A stretch of 31,869 nt of DNA, from positions 1-31,869 of the forward strand of contig JAQGDQ010000798.1 in assembly GCA_030141605.1 (NCBI GenBank). Reading direction: 5' to 3'. Numbering within the stretch: the stretch's first letter is position 1; each line of letters begins with the position of its first letter. Below the pieces are notes generated by a model. That model was given only the letters and a program-made list of their open reading frames with translations, made no database searches and was not told the DNA's origin. The position numbers were made by a program, and so were the translations under genes. Source of the DNA: Tubiluchus corallicola (lineage: Eukaryota > Priapulida > Priapulimorpha > Priapulimorphida > Tubiluchidae). Of the stretch, positions 1 through 11,715 are shown one piece after another.

Positions 1-329
1 GACTGGTAGCGATTTGGCGTATAGGGTGCACTGTAACTACGAACTAGGCGAGAAGACAGTAGCCAGTGACGTCACTGTCGAGTAAGAGCGCTAAAATTTC
101 AAATATTCATCTTTATATGAGTTTATTGACGTGTCCAAAAAACTAAATCAGTGTTTAGAAAAGTAACGCTAGGTACTCGCTGTGTAACTGCTAGTGCACA
201 GTAGTTTAGATTGCATTGATGCATTTGCCTTCAGCAGTGTAAGTTTTTATTAACTAACACTGATTTATCATCTCTGTAAAGTTTTTATTCAGTGATTACC
301 AATGTATTTTAATGGCAAATAAAGATTAT

Positions 330-377
<48 letters not shown>

Positions 378-3300
378 AAAAAAAAAAAAAAAAAACCATA
401 TATTATATACAATATTACTATATTACTAAAAAAAAATTATATTTATATATATATATATATAGTAACACCACTTACATTTGGTATAGAAATGCCACCCAAC
501 GGTATGGCTGCATTTTCACTTATTCACATTGTATATCTTTGCTTTTTCCAGTATGGTCTCTACCACCATTCTGCCATCTGCTGCTCCACTGCTGCCGGAC
601 GCCTTCCTCCGAATTAAGCTTGGTGATAGCCCAGACGATCCAGTCGTTACAACATCTGTCAGTCTCGGAACAACAATTACATTTGTCATAGAAATTGGAG
701 CTAGTGGTACGACTGCTTTTTTAAATCATTTTGTAAATTATTTATTTGTTTTTTTTGCTTCCTTACTTGCTACCGGTTGGCTAGTCTGCTGATCGATTGA
801 TTGATTAACTGGCGCATTTGTTGGCAGGCTGCATAGTCAGTCTTTAATTGCTTGGCTGGTGGGAGAGTAAGCAACCATGTGTCATTATCACGAAAATTTA
901 AGGCAATAAAATATCATATGTTGATGCTTCTTTAGAATCTATTTAGATTTAAACTGCAAGAACGCAAGCGCCATAGCAGCTTAAAATCCATCAAAAAACG
1001 TTGAAGCGCACGTTACCACAAATACATTTTAGTCTGATATCACTGAATATCACTAAAGGCATCTAGTGTACGAAAACCAGATGTAAAAAAGTACGTTTAA
1101 TGTTCGTAATTTATCAATAGTTACATTAATTCTCAGTCTGATCGTTGATAGATTCCAACATACAAACACGAATACCAATTATTGATAATTACTGCCTAGA
1201 GTAAAAAGTACGTCTAAGATTTTTATACATTATATTAGTTTTAAAGCTATAAATGTTACATATGCAGCATAGTGGCTTTTCGGGTCGAGTTGCTTACGTA
1301 TGTGAAATCTGCATATTTACCCCCACCGAGGTCTTTTTTTCCACAATGGAGAGTAAGGAACAAGAAAAGGCCTAGTTAAAGCAAGTATCAGAAAATTTTC
1401 GCTAAAGAATTATAACGGTTAGAGTTAAACTTAAGCATTTATCATACTCACGTTACAAGAATTTCCTGTTAGTTTTCATTTTAAATACGCCCGCGAGACT
1501 GTCACGGCGCCGCCATATTAGATGGCGTCACAGAACCACAACACAAATCTTTATAGTACACGTGCTCGGAACTCACTGCGACTGTGTTCCAGTGATGTCA
1601 TACCACGTGATCAGTCACATGCTGGCTTTTCAACTGACGGACTAAATGAAACATGTTTGCGCCAACGTTTACTGCAGCGGTTGAAATATTTTACAAAAAT
1701 TGGAGTAAAAGGAAAATGTGAGTACTTTATTCGCTCAAGATTATACTTAGGTGATGTATTTTTTATTGCGAATTTTCGGAGGCTTACTTTGGTTGGCCAT
1801 TACTTCAAGTAATTTTACTATTACAAATATTACCAAAACACCGCCAGGCATGCATAAACAGTTAATATTATACGAATTTACTTGCGCTTCAGATGTGTAC
1901 GGGTTTACTGTGAACTTCTGCTTTGCCCACGATGGTATGGACATGATGAGAATGATGATCATTGATGAAGAAGGCTGCGCAACTGATCCTGACATTTTCG
2001 GAGAGCTTATTTACGATCCAGACAACTTCAGAGTGTACGCCCCATCCGCAGCCCACAAATTCCCAACAGCCAACCAGGTTTATTACCAGTGTTATGTGAA
2101 ACTTTGCCTCCTCGGCCAATGCGAAGAAGTAAGTATAGGCGTACAAAGCCATACAGTCTAGGCCTTCTATACGAATCTAAGCTTCTGTTATTAAAGGACA
2201 AGAAAAGAGGTACCTGAAGTAGGTTACAGAAAAATCGCCTTAAAAAATTATGTTACTTTATAGCAATTTAGTGCATACAGCGTACTATTTATTTTCATTT
2301 TAAATCTCCTGCAATACTGTTCCGACGAGGCCATTACATGATGTCATATACGCACAACGTAAATCAAGGGAAGAAAAGGCAATGTTAAATTATGTCCCAA
2401 AAAACTTTCCATGCAAAGTTATATTACTTAGCATTTCGCTTAACAGCTTGAAAGACTTATATAAATAGAAAAGAAAATTATTAATTATTTAAATGTTTTC
2501 AACAATTCGTAAAATGTCGTTGACTCACCTCCAGGGTGCACCACTCACTAACCAAAAAACGTTTTTAATCTTATTGATAAGCTACAGCAATTTAAAAATT
2601 TACTTAATTAGTGATGTGTGCGCTATGAATGTTCTGATTATTTTTTAAAGTTTACACAATGTTATCTAAGCTTGTTTCAAATGACCTGTCGTCAAAATTC
2701 TGCGTCTAACAGTCATCGCAGGAGATTAAATTTACATATTATTTACAGCGTTACTGCTGATGCAAGCCCTGTGTGCAAAAAGGAAGTACGTAGGTGATAT
2801 AAATTTCAAGACGATTTTTAAGCTTTATGTAAGCGGAGGGTTTTCTAGTGCTTTAAATCGTATCAAAATTCTCTTCGGATGTGTCTGCATTTACATAGTA
2901 ACAAGATTGTCAATTGCCCTCCATAACACTGACACTTAACATTTTTCGCGTTGTTACTTTTTAGCCTATATGTCCATCAGAAGGCAGGAAGAAGCGTCAA
3001 GCTCTCGCCGGAAACATCAAGAATGACGATGAACCGGAACTCATTGTTCGCGATGTCCTTATTATTGGAGACTTTGACGATAACGAAGGTACGTTCAAGT
3101 AGTGGATGACGGTAATGATGCTTTTACGAAGCTATTACGTAATACGTTTCTATCGTTTTCAACAACAGTACATACCAATGAAAATCATCATCATACGCCC
3201 ACAACGTCTATTGTAGACATTGGGCAGGCAGAACTCTAAAATAAAAGAAATCTGCCATTAAGACAGGTAAACACAGCAGTAATCCAGCAAAAAAAACTAG

Positions 3301-4123
3301 ACACTGCTATGCCAGTGGGTTGTCAGCAAGATTACTATGGCTTTAGATACTGCCGCAGCCCCATCTACTGGTGAGGCAGTTAAATATTTTACAATGTTCG
3401 GCCACGCTAAGCGCAAATAACAAGATTCTTCAATTTGCTAAATTAATTATATAATTACCGAAGACAGGCATAAGAGTAAATGAATGTTGTTATTTGCCAC
3501 ATTAGTTTTATATATTAATGTTGTAACGTTTTTTCTAGTTTACGCCAATGAAGATGGAGTCGTACCACTGTCACAACTGCCAAGCACCACTGTAGTCAAG
3601 AACCCAGACACACAAGACAAAATATGTATGAACATCGTAGCGTTCGCTCTAGGTAAGTTTCTAAAATATCCTAAAAGTCATTTTGTGTGTCAGGTTAGTT
3701 ATCCAACACCAAATTTCTGATAGCTTGATAACAGATGGCGCTCGACTTGCACTTGTTAATAAAATACTTATTTCACAAAGTACCCAAACTATTTAGAAAA
3801 TAATTACTGCACTTATAACGTAACGTATTATAGCTCTATAATTGAAAACTAACAGCTTAATTACTGCATTATTGGTTATAAAAGGATTATTTAATCTTAA
3901 ACGTAGCGAATACATTTATTTCGACTCCGAAATACCACATCTCATCACAAAAACACTGATGTACGTTTATTTTGAAATTTGTTTATTTTTTTCAGCTATT
4001 GCATTGTTTGCCGGTATTTTCTTGTTGTCAACGGTGATTAACGTTGTCACCCTGTGTGCCAGGTCACGATCCAGGAAGGGATCACAATTCAGTTCAACAT
4101 ACGACAACCCAAGCTACCAATAA
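1..4123 (+). CDS. ZP-domain type I membrane protein, 3' six exons (5' end outside window)
   Basis: Exons inferred at 1-81 (partial), 552-706, 1893-2128, 2965-3088, 3539-3652 and 3996-4123. All introns are GT..AG, and phases 2, 1, 0, 1, 1 agree at every junction. Exon 1 reads YRVHCNY, typical of the ZP linker region. Exon 2 reads LGTTITFVIEIGAS. Exon 3 is the ZP-C core: CFAHDG, IDEEGCATDP, KFPTANQVYYQC and paired cysteines VKLC and GQCEE. Exon 4 continues PICPSE and then the furin-type site RKKR (2986-2997), the usual cleavage site after a ZP module. Exons 5-6 encode a spacer, a hydrophobic helix (NIVAFALAIALFAGIFLL onward) and a basic tail ending DNPSYQ. ZP proteins polymerise in extracellular or apical matrices after cleavage; that role is inferred from the family. 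The N-terminal ZP-N half and signal peptide lie upstream. No break is seen in the visible exons. Which ZP subfamily it belongs to cannot be told. Confidence 0.88.
214..325 (+). repeat. Dispersed ~105-bp repeat, copy 1
   Basis: About 105 bp around TTAACTAACACTGATT matches the reverse complement of 13887-13991 almost base for base. It lies in ZP intron 1 and ends GGCAAATAAAGA next to a TA satellite. It could be the 3' tail of a short retroposon; no coding capacity is seen. Confidence 0.8.
336..462. repeat. (TA)n, poly-A and (TA)n simple repeats
   Basis: A TA dinucleotide run (about 336-372) is followed by an A homopolymer (about 373-396), an AT-rich stretch, and a second TA run (about 441-462). 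It lies in ZP intron 1. ORFs read through it are spurious. Confidence 0.95.
464..520 (+). pseudogene. Degenerate partial duplicate of ZP exon 2 and its donor site
   Basis: The segment aligns without gaps to 669-725 (offset 205 bp), at roughly 70% identity over 50 bp by eye. It covers the 3' end of exon 2, the donor GT and the first intron bases. Its translation, LTFGIEMPPN, parallels ITFVIEIGAS. The upstream part is lost into the TA satellite. The nearest AG does not give the phase 2 needed after exon 1, so it cannot serve as an exon as it stands. Confidence 0.55.
1353..1800 (+). mobile_element. MITE-like element, family A copy 1
   Basis: About 450 bp matching the reverse complement of 7583-8037 along its length. 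It starts TAAGGAACAAGAAAAGG and ends GGTTGGCCAT. The two ends resemble each other as inverted repeats of roughly 100 bp, as in non-autonomous DNA elements. It sits in ZP intron 2, ending about 90 bp before the exon 3 acceptor. The ORF at 1522-1812 is the repeat itself and shows no protein family. Confidence 0.75.
2192..2868 (+). mobile_element. Dispersed ~670-bp repeat, family B copy 1
   Basis: Matches 25026-25637 in the same orientation over most of its length. It begins TAAAGGACAAGAAAAG. It lies within ZP intron 3 (2129-2964) and occupies most of it. No intact coding region is seen. The left end resembles that of family A, so the two may be related non-autonomous elements. Confidence 0.78.
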
Positions 4124-5460
4124 ACCATCTCAGAACAGTACTTATTACCTGCTTATAAAAAAAAGTATTTCCGTGCGAACAAAATGCTTCTGCTTACGGG
4201 AAGCGTTTCGTTTGCTCAGCAAAGACAAAATGCAAACTTCTCAAAATCTGCTTCTACTTTACGAATTTTGGCGAGAAGAAAAATATCTTGATAGCTTTGA
4301 AGAAGGAAGAAGTATTCTTACTCGTAGTGTCCAGCTACTAGCTACTTATTCTGTGATCTAGTGGACTGTGTCCACATGTTAACCGCATTTTGTATAGATT
4401 AATTTTATAAGCCCTATGAGGCAGCTATTGTGAGACATTTTGGGGCGTTGCATGTCATATTTTCGCTATACATAAGACACTCGTCATACAGTGATTGCAT
4501 TGTTGATTATTGAACGAAAACCAGTTCCAGGCAGTACGTTCAATAGCTCTGAATTTATGTATAATGAGATGTATGATGTTTTATAAAGAACGGCTTTTGC
4601 ATTGTGCACTCATTAGACAGGAGGGCCTAATCATGAATACGTATGATTAGAACTGCAAATGAAGCTAAAGTCTGCACGTTCTTTTTACCAAACACTTTCG
4701 TGTATCTTTGTACATAGCTCTGAAAATGTCATTCTCAAATGTAAATATTGCATTTAGAAGGTCTATGTTATCTTTCAGGCTAGCTTGGGTACAGTGAAGC
4801 CAGGTGTATTAATTCTAGAGTGACATTATTCATTTTGAATTACCTGTAGAGTTTGTTGACATGCTTGGTCGCTCTTGTATTGAGTGGTTTAGATAGCTTT
4901 AGAATAGAAAAAAATCCTGTTTTAGTAGTATAGTAGTTGTGAGTTCAGTAGGCCACTGTTGTAGAACCAGTATGTCTTTTTGTGATTTCTGAAGATTGGC
5001 TTGAAATTTGTTATACAGATCCTCAAACGTTTGTAAGTTTATTTATTTGCTTAATAGTTTCTGTTAGTGTTTATTTGATAATAATTCTTTTCATCTCTAG
5101 CCATTGCCTAATTATTGATTTTTTGCAACTGTTTAAAGTGCATGCGTATGCGCGTGTTTTTGTGTAGGCGTGCATGTGTGTGCATGTGCATGCTGATTTG
5201 TGAATATGTTAGGAAGTTTGTTGGTTAGCAAATTTTTGCGTTTGTTTTGTAATGCCATATGTAATGGTTTAATTTTGAATCATCTTCTGCTTCAGTGTGC
5301 TTGTTGTTAATTTGTTAACGCTTGTTTCTCATTTACTCGCACATTTACTGTTGCTTTATTTTTGTTGATATTCTTTTTTCTTGTTCTATTGCAGTTTCAC
5401 CTTCTTCTTTTTTACAATGAGTGGAAAATGAAAATAAAATCTGTAAAACAAATAGCCAGT
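4124..5460 (+). other. Probable 3' UTR of the ZP gene
   Basis: No coding exon is recognised after the stop at 4121-4123. The first good AATAAA downstream is at 5433-5438, so a 3' UTR of about 1.3 kb is a reasonable guess. The open frames at 4044-4361 and 4982-5167 show no family resemblance. Confidence 0.4.
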
Positions 5461-6320
5461 TTTCTACAGACTATATTATTATTATTATGGATCTCCATAG
5501 CGCATGTGCACGCACGTTTGTCTTAGTGATGTGATAATTTTGTTAATGGTTAAATATTGTGTGCTGTTGTTGTATTATGCAAATGCGTGCAAGCAACGTG
5601 GTTGAATTACCCTTTCAATAATTTACTTACATCAGCTAACGTGTAGCAATCTCATAATACTTAATAATACTGATTAAGAAAGCTTTAGCACAGTAGAAAA
5701 AGGGGTGACAAAAATCAAAAAATGAATTGAATTTTGCACATGCAATGAAGCTGAACGTCTAACGACACTAATTACATAGTAAATTATTAATTATTTTTGC
5801 TCATCTGGCATTTCCGTGCCAAATCGTGAAAAAAAATTATTATAATTATTGTTTGACTGACATTTCAGCGTGTCTTGAGCAATACATTTGTATACAATAA
5901 TAATAATTTTGTAGTACGATAATAAGTGGTTGTTGTATAGTGAAAAGTAGCGAATCAATATCAAAGATGTGTGCGAGTGTTAAACTTAACCTTGTTGAAG
6001 TCAATCCGTAGCAAGAGAAAGACTTGTAAAATAATAAAGAGCAATAGTAACATACTGTGCATATGCATGCCATAATGAGATTATTAAACCACACTGTCTG
6101 GTTTATTCTATGTATATGTAAGTATGATTAATAGAGTTTATTTTTGTGTAATATATCACATGGGAAAATGAACATGTGTGTATATAAGGTTTGTGATGTT
6201 CCCAGAAATAAACATTTTTTATTTCTGTAACCCCACGTGTTTGCGTTATCATTTTCTAACAGTCATAGACTTGAACGCATAAGTTTTTAACACTAAAGTA
6301 ATCAAAGGCATCAGTCTTAT
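5461..6320. other. AT-rich intergenic DNA, no gene seen
   Basis: Short AT runs and stop-rich frames. The inverted pair AGAAATA / TATTTCT near 6204-6226 could form a small hairpin around an AATAAA, but nothing links it to a gene. Confidence 0.5.
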
Positions 6321-6324
6321 GCAT

Positions 6325-6447
6325 TATTATTACTGTTATTATTATTATTATTATCATCATCATCAGCATCATCATCACCACCATCATCATCATCATCACC
6401 ACCACCATCATCATCATCATCATTATCATCATCACCATTATTATTAC
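6325..6447. repeat. Trinucleotide microsatellite (ATT/CAT/CAC)n
   Basis: Runs of ATT pass into CAT with CAC interruptions and back to ATT. The methionine-rich minus-strand ORF across it is an artefact of this repeat. Confidence 0.95.
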
Positions 6448-6678
6448 AATGTAGCTACAACAGAGCCGTAGCAAATTCTCGAATAACTGACAAAGGAAAA
6501 AGATTTCTGCCAAAAAACAAGATTAATATAAGCAATACTTCAAATTTCGAATGGGAAGTGAAATTAAAGTAGAAAGCAACAAGCAATGCATGCTTTTCTT
6601 CAGCACAAGAATGTGTTAACTAGCAAGAAATTAAGTCTTGACATAAGACTTTGATTATTTAATACTTACGTTACCAGC

Positions 6679-7179
6679 ATATTTATGTACAAGTTTGACA
6701 CATGATTAACGATTACTCAAGAAAAGCAGGTTGACACATTTCATAGAAGTCTTTTTAGGAAAGATTTAAAGATAAGATGGCCATACATAATCAAAAATAA
6801 AGATTTATACACCAGAACAAAAGAAATTTATTGGAGTTCAAAAGTCAAGATCCAAAGATTAAGATGGCTAGGACATCTTCCAAGATTACCAAATGAAGCA
6901 CCAGTAAGAATAGCCTTAAAAGCCTTAAAACCTTCGAAAAAACCACCTGGAAAACCTAAAGCAACTTGGATAGCTAAGATAAATAAAGATGTTCAACAAC
7001 TTCAACCAAGTCTATCTTTAGGAGTAGAAGAACTTATGACAAATAAATCAGTCATTTGCAAACTTTCAACAGATATATGTAAGTTTTATCATGCAAAAAA
7101 TGCAGTGCGCTTATTACGAGACTACAGTGTCCTTGCCACGAAATGCCAGGCCCAAGTTTGGCTGATTTGGCGTCGGTGA
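6679..7179 (+). pseudogene. Non-LTR retrotransposon (LINE) ORF2 C-terminal fragment
   Basis: One frame is open from 6706 to the TGA at 7177-7179 and has the post-RT motifs of LINE ORF2 proteins in order: VDTFHRSLFRK, IRWP, LRWLGHLPRLP, PVRIAL, KKPPGKPKATWI. Upstream the same frame reads IFMY-F-T, then TGA at 6703-6705 where LINE proteins usually have Trp in an ETW-T-T motif. The fragment therefore has at least one stop and lacks the endonuclease and RT domains. It is a dead 3' fragment typical of 5'-truncated LINE insertions. The clade (CR1, L2, RTE or other) cannot be fixed from this piece. Confidence 0.8.
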
Positions 7180-7582
7180 CCTTGGAAATATAATGCCAAG
7201 CATTCAGACTGAAACGCTCGGTGCTCCTGAGACGTAGTGTACTTAAAGAAAAGACTGTTTGCCTTCTTAACTACGAGCGCCCCCTGCAAGCAAACTTGGA
7301 AAACTTCACGTTATGTATGTTTCCAGTTCTGCCCATGGTGTGTAACACACCGAAAATGCAAAAACATTACAACTAAATATTAAATCTCTTCCGTGAAATC
7401 TGAAAAAAAAACAATAACGCAGCAATAATGACTAATCTTGTATTTTCAACATTATTAGCAGTATACAAGCACTCACAATTCTTTTGGTGCTCCTACAAAA
7501 TCTACTGAGCTTAATTAGTAGGGACAGAAACTTCCATCTACAATATTTCACAGAAGTGTCTTTAAACACTAGTTAACTTACA
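7180..7582. other. No gene seen
   Basis: Part of this may be the LINE 3' UTR. No other feature is recognised. Confidence 0.4.
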
Positions 7583-8037
7583 GGACAAGAAAATGGCCAA
7601 CCAAAGTAAGCCTCAGAAAATTCGCAATAAAAAGTTATATCACCTAAGTATAATCTTAAGCGAGTAAAATGCTCACGTTTTCGCATTTACTCCAACTTTT
7701 GTAAAATATTTCAATAGCTGCCGTTAACGTTGGCGCAGACATGTTTCATTTAGTCCGCCAGTTGAAAAGCCAGCATGTGACTGATCACGTGGCATGACAT
7801 CACTGGAACACAGTCGCAGTGAGTTCTGAGCACGTGTACTATAAATATTTGTGTTGTGGTTTTTTGACGCAAATATGGCGCCGCCGTGACCGTCTCGCGG
7901 GAGTATTTGAAAAGAAAACAAACAGGAAATTCTTTTAACGTGAGTACGACAAACGCTTAAGATTGCCTCTAGCTGTTATAATTCTTTAGCGAAATGTTCT
8001 GAGACTTGCTTTAACTAGGCCTTTTGCTGTCCTTTAA
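7583..8037 (-). mobile_element. MITE-like element, family A copy 2
   Basis: Reverse-complement relative of 1353-1800. The left end GGACAAGAAAATGGCC and the reverse complement of the right end (TAAAGGACAGCAAAAGG) agree. Similarity continues inward through CTCAGAAAA / CTCAGAACA, AATCTTAAGCG and CTCACGTT, giving imperfect terminal inverted repeats of about 100 bp. No transposase is encoded. The ORF at 7724-7921 is part of the repeat. Confidence 0.75.
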
Positions 8038-9177
8038 CCTTATTGATAATTACTCATTTGAAAAGCATTATAACTTTGCAGACGTTCTCCAATAAAACAA
8101 CACAAGGCAACAATGAGGACAAATAACTTTTTAATACCATTGCAAATTTGTTAAACGTTTACTATGGACCAAACTGAGTAAAATATACCACAGGCAAACT
8201 CGATTCACTAACCAAAAATGCAAATATTTTCAACTGTAAAATCTGAAACAGGGTAATGCAGTTCTGAATAATGTCAACAATTTTAATTCCACAAAGGTTA
8301 TAAACTGGTTTAACCGATTACTTAGCTAACAATGACTAAGAAATCAACAGGAGTAGGACTGATTGTAGAGCATTACTTCAAGTTCAGAAACAATTATAAC
8401 TCAAGTTCAAAAAGCATTATAACTCGAGCTCAGAAAGCATTATCTGGCAACACTACTAGCATTATACATTCACTAAATTTGTAAATGTACGGTAATAACG
8501 ACATCACTACAACAACATGATATAAAACACGCGTATTTTACTTTTAATGTAGAAAAACGAGAAATTTATCTTGTCATATCGAAAAACTTTTCCAAAAAAC
8601 AGCATAACTATAACGACTGCAGTGTGTACGTACTTGTTCTGAATGAAATTAAAAATAAGTTTCGATTACATTAATCATGTGATTCAAAATGATCCACGCC
8701 ATTTGCCATTACCATGCAGCTATACCTTCCAATGTTCTTTATTACTTAGTTCTAATCACATAATCGATATCGATCCAATCAATATGCAAATATTGACTTG
8801 CTCTCGATTACGTATGGCAATTTTTCGGACCATTACAGAAAAGGCAGTGGCTACAATCTAATTACGATAATACCAATATTGCTCTACTAGCGCCAAGCAG
8901 TGTTTAATATTACATTGTATTCATGAGCAAAAGTTACAATGTTTGAAGTTTTTAGGCAAATATCAAATGTATAATAATTGAAAATACTGGAGGGCAGATC
9001 TTAATTCAGTGTCAATGTACGTTTTATATTTACGTCGACTGTAGCTTATTACAGAAAAGTAAGTATTTATAACAAACTAGGTAAATTGCTGCGCTTATAA
9101 AAGATTGCAATTAACTTACATATAAATTCTTGATTCTATTAGTAAAATTCGCTAGTATTTTTTTCATAAACAGTAAA
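8038..9177. other. No gene seen
   Basis: AT-rich, stop-rich DNA. A short doublet around GCATTATAACTC (about 8379-8443) is the only local repeat noticed. The open frame at 8643-8861 has no recognisable domain. Confidence 0.5.
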
Positions 9178-10462
9178 CCATGTGCATCTTACAGCCCAGC
9201 AAGCTGCACAGTACTTGTGCATCTTACAGCCCTGCAAGCTGCACAGTAAATGTGCATCTTACAGCCCTGCAAGCTGTACAGTACAACATGTGCATCCTAC
9301 AACCCTGCAAGCTGCACAGTACATGTGCATCGTACAGCCCAGCAAGCTGCACAGTACATGTGCATCTTACAGCCCAGCAAGCTGCACAGTACATGTGCAT
9401 CTTACAGCCCAGCAAGCTGCACAGTACATGTGCATCCTACAACCCTGCAAGCTGCACAGTACATGTGCATCTTACAGCCCAGCAAGCTGCACAGTACATG
9501 TGCATCTTACAGCCCAGCAAGCTGCACAGTACATGTGCATCTTACAGCCCTGCAACCTGCACAGTAAATGTGCATCTTACAGCCCTGCAAGCTGCACAGT
9601 ACATGTGCATCGTACAGTCCTGAAAGCTGCACAGTACATGTGCATCTTACAGCCCTGCAAGCTGCAGTACATGTGCCTCTTACAGCCCAGCAAGCTGCAC
9701 AGTACATGTGCATCTTACAGCCCAGCAAGCTGCACAGTACATGTGCATCTTACAGCCCTGCAACCTGCACAGTAAATGTGCATCTTACAGCCCTGCAAGC
9801 TGCACAGTACATGTGCATCGTACAGTCCTGAAAGCTGCACAGTACATGTGCATCTTACAGCCCTGCAAGCTGCAGTACATGTGCCTCTTACAGCCCAGCA
9901 AGCTGCACAGTACATGTGCATCTTACAGCCCAGCAAGCTGCACAGTACATGTGCATCTTACAGCCCTGCAACCTGCACAGTAAATGTGCATCTTACAGCC
10001 CTGCAACCTGCACAGTACAACATGTGCATCCTACAGCCCTGCAAGCTGCACAGTACAACATGTGCATCCTACAGCCCAGCAAACTGCACGGTACGTGTGC
10101 ATCCTGCAGCCCTGCAAGCTGCACAGTACATGGGCACCCTACAACCCTGCAAGCTGCACAGTACATGTGCATTCTACAACCCTGCAAGCTGCACAGTACA
10201 ACGTGTGCATCCTACAACCCTGCAAGCTGCACAGTACAACGTGTGCATCCTACAGCCCTGCAAGCTGCACAGTACAACGTGTGCATCCTACAGCCCTGCA
10301 AGCTGCACAGTACAACGTGTGCATCCTACAACCCTGCAAGCTGCACAGTACAACGTGTGCATCCTACAACCCTGCAAGCTGCACAGTACAACGTGTGCAT
10401 CCACAACCCTGCAAGCTGCACAGTACAACGTGTGCATCCTGCAGCCCTGCAAGCTGCACAGC
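9178..10462. repeat. Minisatellite, 35/38-bp units, about 36 copies
   Basis: Tandem units containing GTGCATC, TTACAGCCC, GCAAGCTGCACAGT. The first part uses 35-bp units. From about 9990, many units carry three extra bases (GTACAACATG or GTACAACGTG) and are 38 bp. A 208-bp block is repeated in register (about 9500-9707 and 9708-9915), so there is a higher-order duplication. Units rarely contain stops, so several frames on both strands stay open. None is considered a gene. Confidence 0.97.
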
Positions 10463-10904
10463 TTGAACCAAGAGTGCTGTACAAAGATACATCGTGTAAC
10501 GGGAAATATATACAAACACTACTAGCTACTTCAACTATATAAGATCATTTACAATTTAAACATTATGATAATAATACACAACGTGCGAATCTAAAATTGC
10601 TTAATTAACATTTTAAAATCTTTATCTATAATGGTTCTATATATACTGAAAAACTTCAAAAAATTACATGCTTTGCATAACACGGACACTGTAATAATGC
10701 GACGACAGTGAGTTAGGTATATCTCCGCAACTCGCATTTAATTAATTTATTTATTTACACAACAAACAATCAACGATTTTTATATGAAACTATATCAGCC
10801 TTCGTTAATGTCTTGAACACTGCAGATTTTGCACACTTATTATCAGCATGCCAATTAAAATCTATGACAAAGTACGAAACAAAATCATCGCTAACAAAAA
10901 AAAA
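10463..10904. other. No gene seen
   Basis: AT-rich sequence after the minisatellite. Nothing recognised. Confidence 0.5.
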
Positions 10905-11101
10905 ACATTAATTTCCATTATTTAAAAATTGTTCCATGAAATTGCATCTATAAATGTTGAAAAAAAGAAACATTAACTTCCATTATTAAAATAATTGTTC
11001 CATAAAATTGCATCTATAAATGTTGAAAACAAAAAAAAAACATTAACATCCATTATTAAAAAAATTGTTCCATAAAATTGCATCTATAAATGTTGAAAAC
11101 T
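10905..11101. repeat. Tandem repeat, three units of about 61-69 bp
   Basis: Three successive copies contain CATTAA-TTCCATTATT, ATTGTTCCAT and GCATCTATAAATGTTGAAAA, separated by A runs of different length, which explains the variable period. Confidence 0.9.
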
Positions 11102-11642
11102 GCTGCATAATCATAATTAAAAACAAAATAATCTTAACACAGCACAATTCTACTACGTTAAAATAAAATCTAAAATCGACCAGCATGAAATTTCGCAGCT
11201 GCCTATTCTAAATACTACTAACGCCGACTGTAACTCACTAAAACCATTAGTAATATATTGTAATTTTTCTCGTGACTAATTCTAGCGGCCTAGCATAAGC
11301 TGGCTTCTTAGGTCTCTAGCGCAGAATCCATGAATTACAACCTGATTTTGTATTAACAACTGGTTATTAATGTACTTGTAATGCATATGTATGTGTTATT
11401 GCGAAATAAATCTATTGAATTGAAAAACAATTGAAAATGAATAATTGCCTAATCTGATAATTTCACATAGGACCTAAACTCGGTGATGCTAGCTGTAACA
11501 AAAATGAAAAAACGAAGAAAAGTATAATGATAAAACTAACATTCTCAGTAAAATAGTTTACTACAAGGTTACAGAAAATTTTCAATGTCAACAATTTCAA
11601 CAAGCTAAGAATTCTACTTTCCGCCGAAGACACCCGAGAATT
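11102..11642. other. No gene seen
   Basis: Stop-rich DNA. An AATAAA at about 11405 has no associated gene. Confidence 0.45.
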
Positions 11643-11715
11643 TCCCAAGTCGGGTTTGAACCCACGCCTTAGGTTTGCCGTTTCCACACGTCACGGCCAA
11701 TTGAGCTATCAAAGT
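11643..11715 (-). pseudogene. Degenerate tRNA-like sequence (tRNA pseudogene or SINE head)
   Basis: On the minus strand an A-box-like TAGCTCAATTGGC (11708-11696) is followed, at the 44-nt spacing of a real tRNA, by a B-box-like GGGTTCAAACCC (11663-11652). The T stem pairs 4 of 5, the anticodon stem 4 of 5 (GTGTG/CAAAC), the D stem only 2 of 4, and the acceptor about 5 of 7 with wobbles. The loop would place AAC as anticodon, but position 33 is A rather than U. A functional tRNA is therefore unlikely. Confidence 0.45.

Noticed and set aside
1522-1812. ORF upstream of ZP exon 3 as an extra exon
   Set aside because: It lies in a repeat found inverted at 7.6-8.0 kb, and exon 2 to exon 3 joins in phase without it.
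3484-3538. Upstream part of the 3484-3720 ORF as coding
   Set aside because: It is intron sequence before the TTTTCTAG acceptor; phase agreement requires the exon to start at 3539.
6256-6513. Met-rich minus-strand ORF
   Set aside because: Encoded by the CAT/ATT microsatellite.
9178-10462. Possible CRISPR array
   Set aside because: Units are contiguous with no unique spacers, and the genome is eukaryotic.
9180-10542. Long ORFs in three plus frames and several minus frames
   Set aside because: They are read-through of the 35/38-bp minisatellite; repeats without stops give open frames everywhere.
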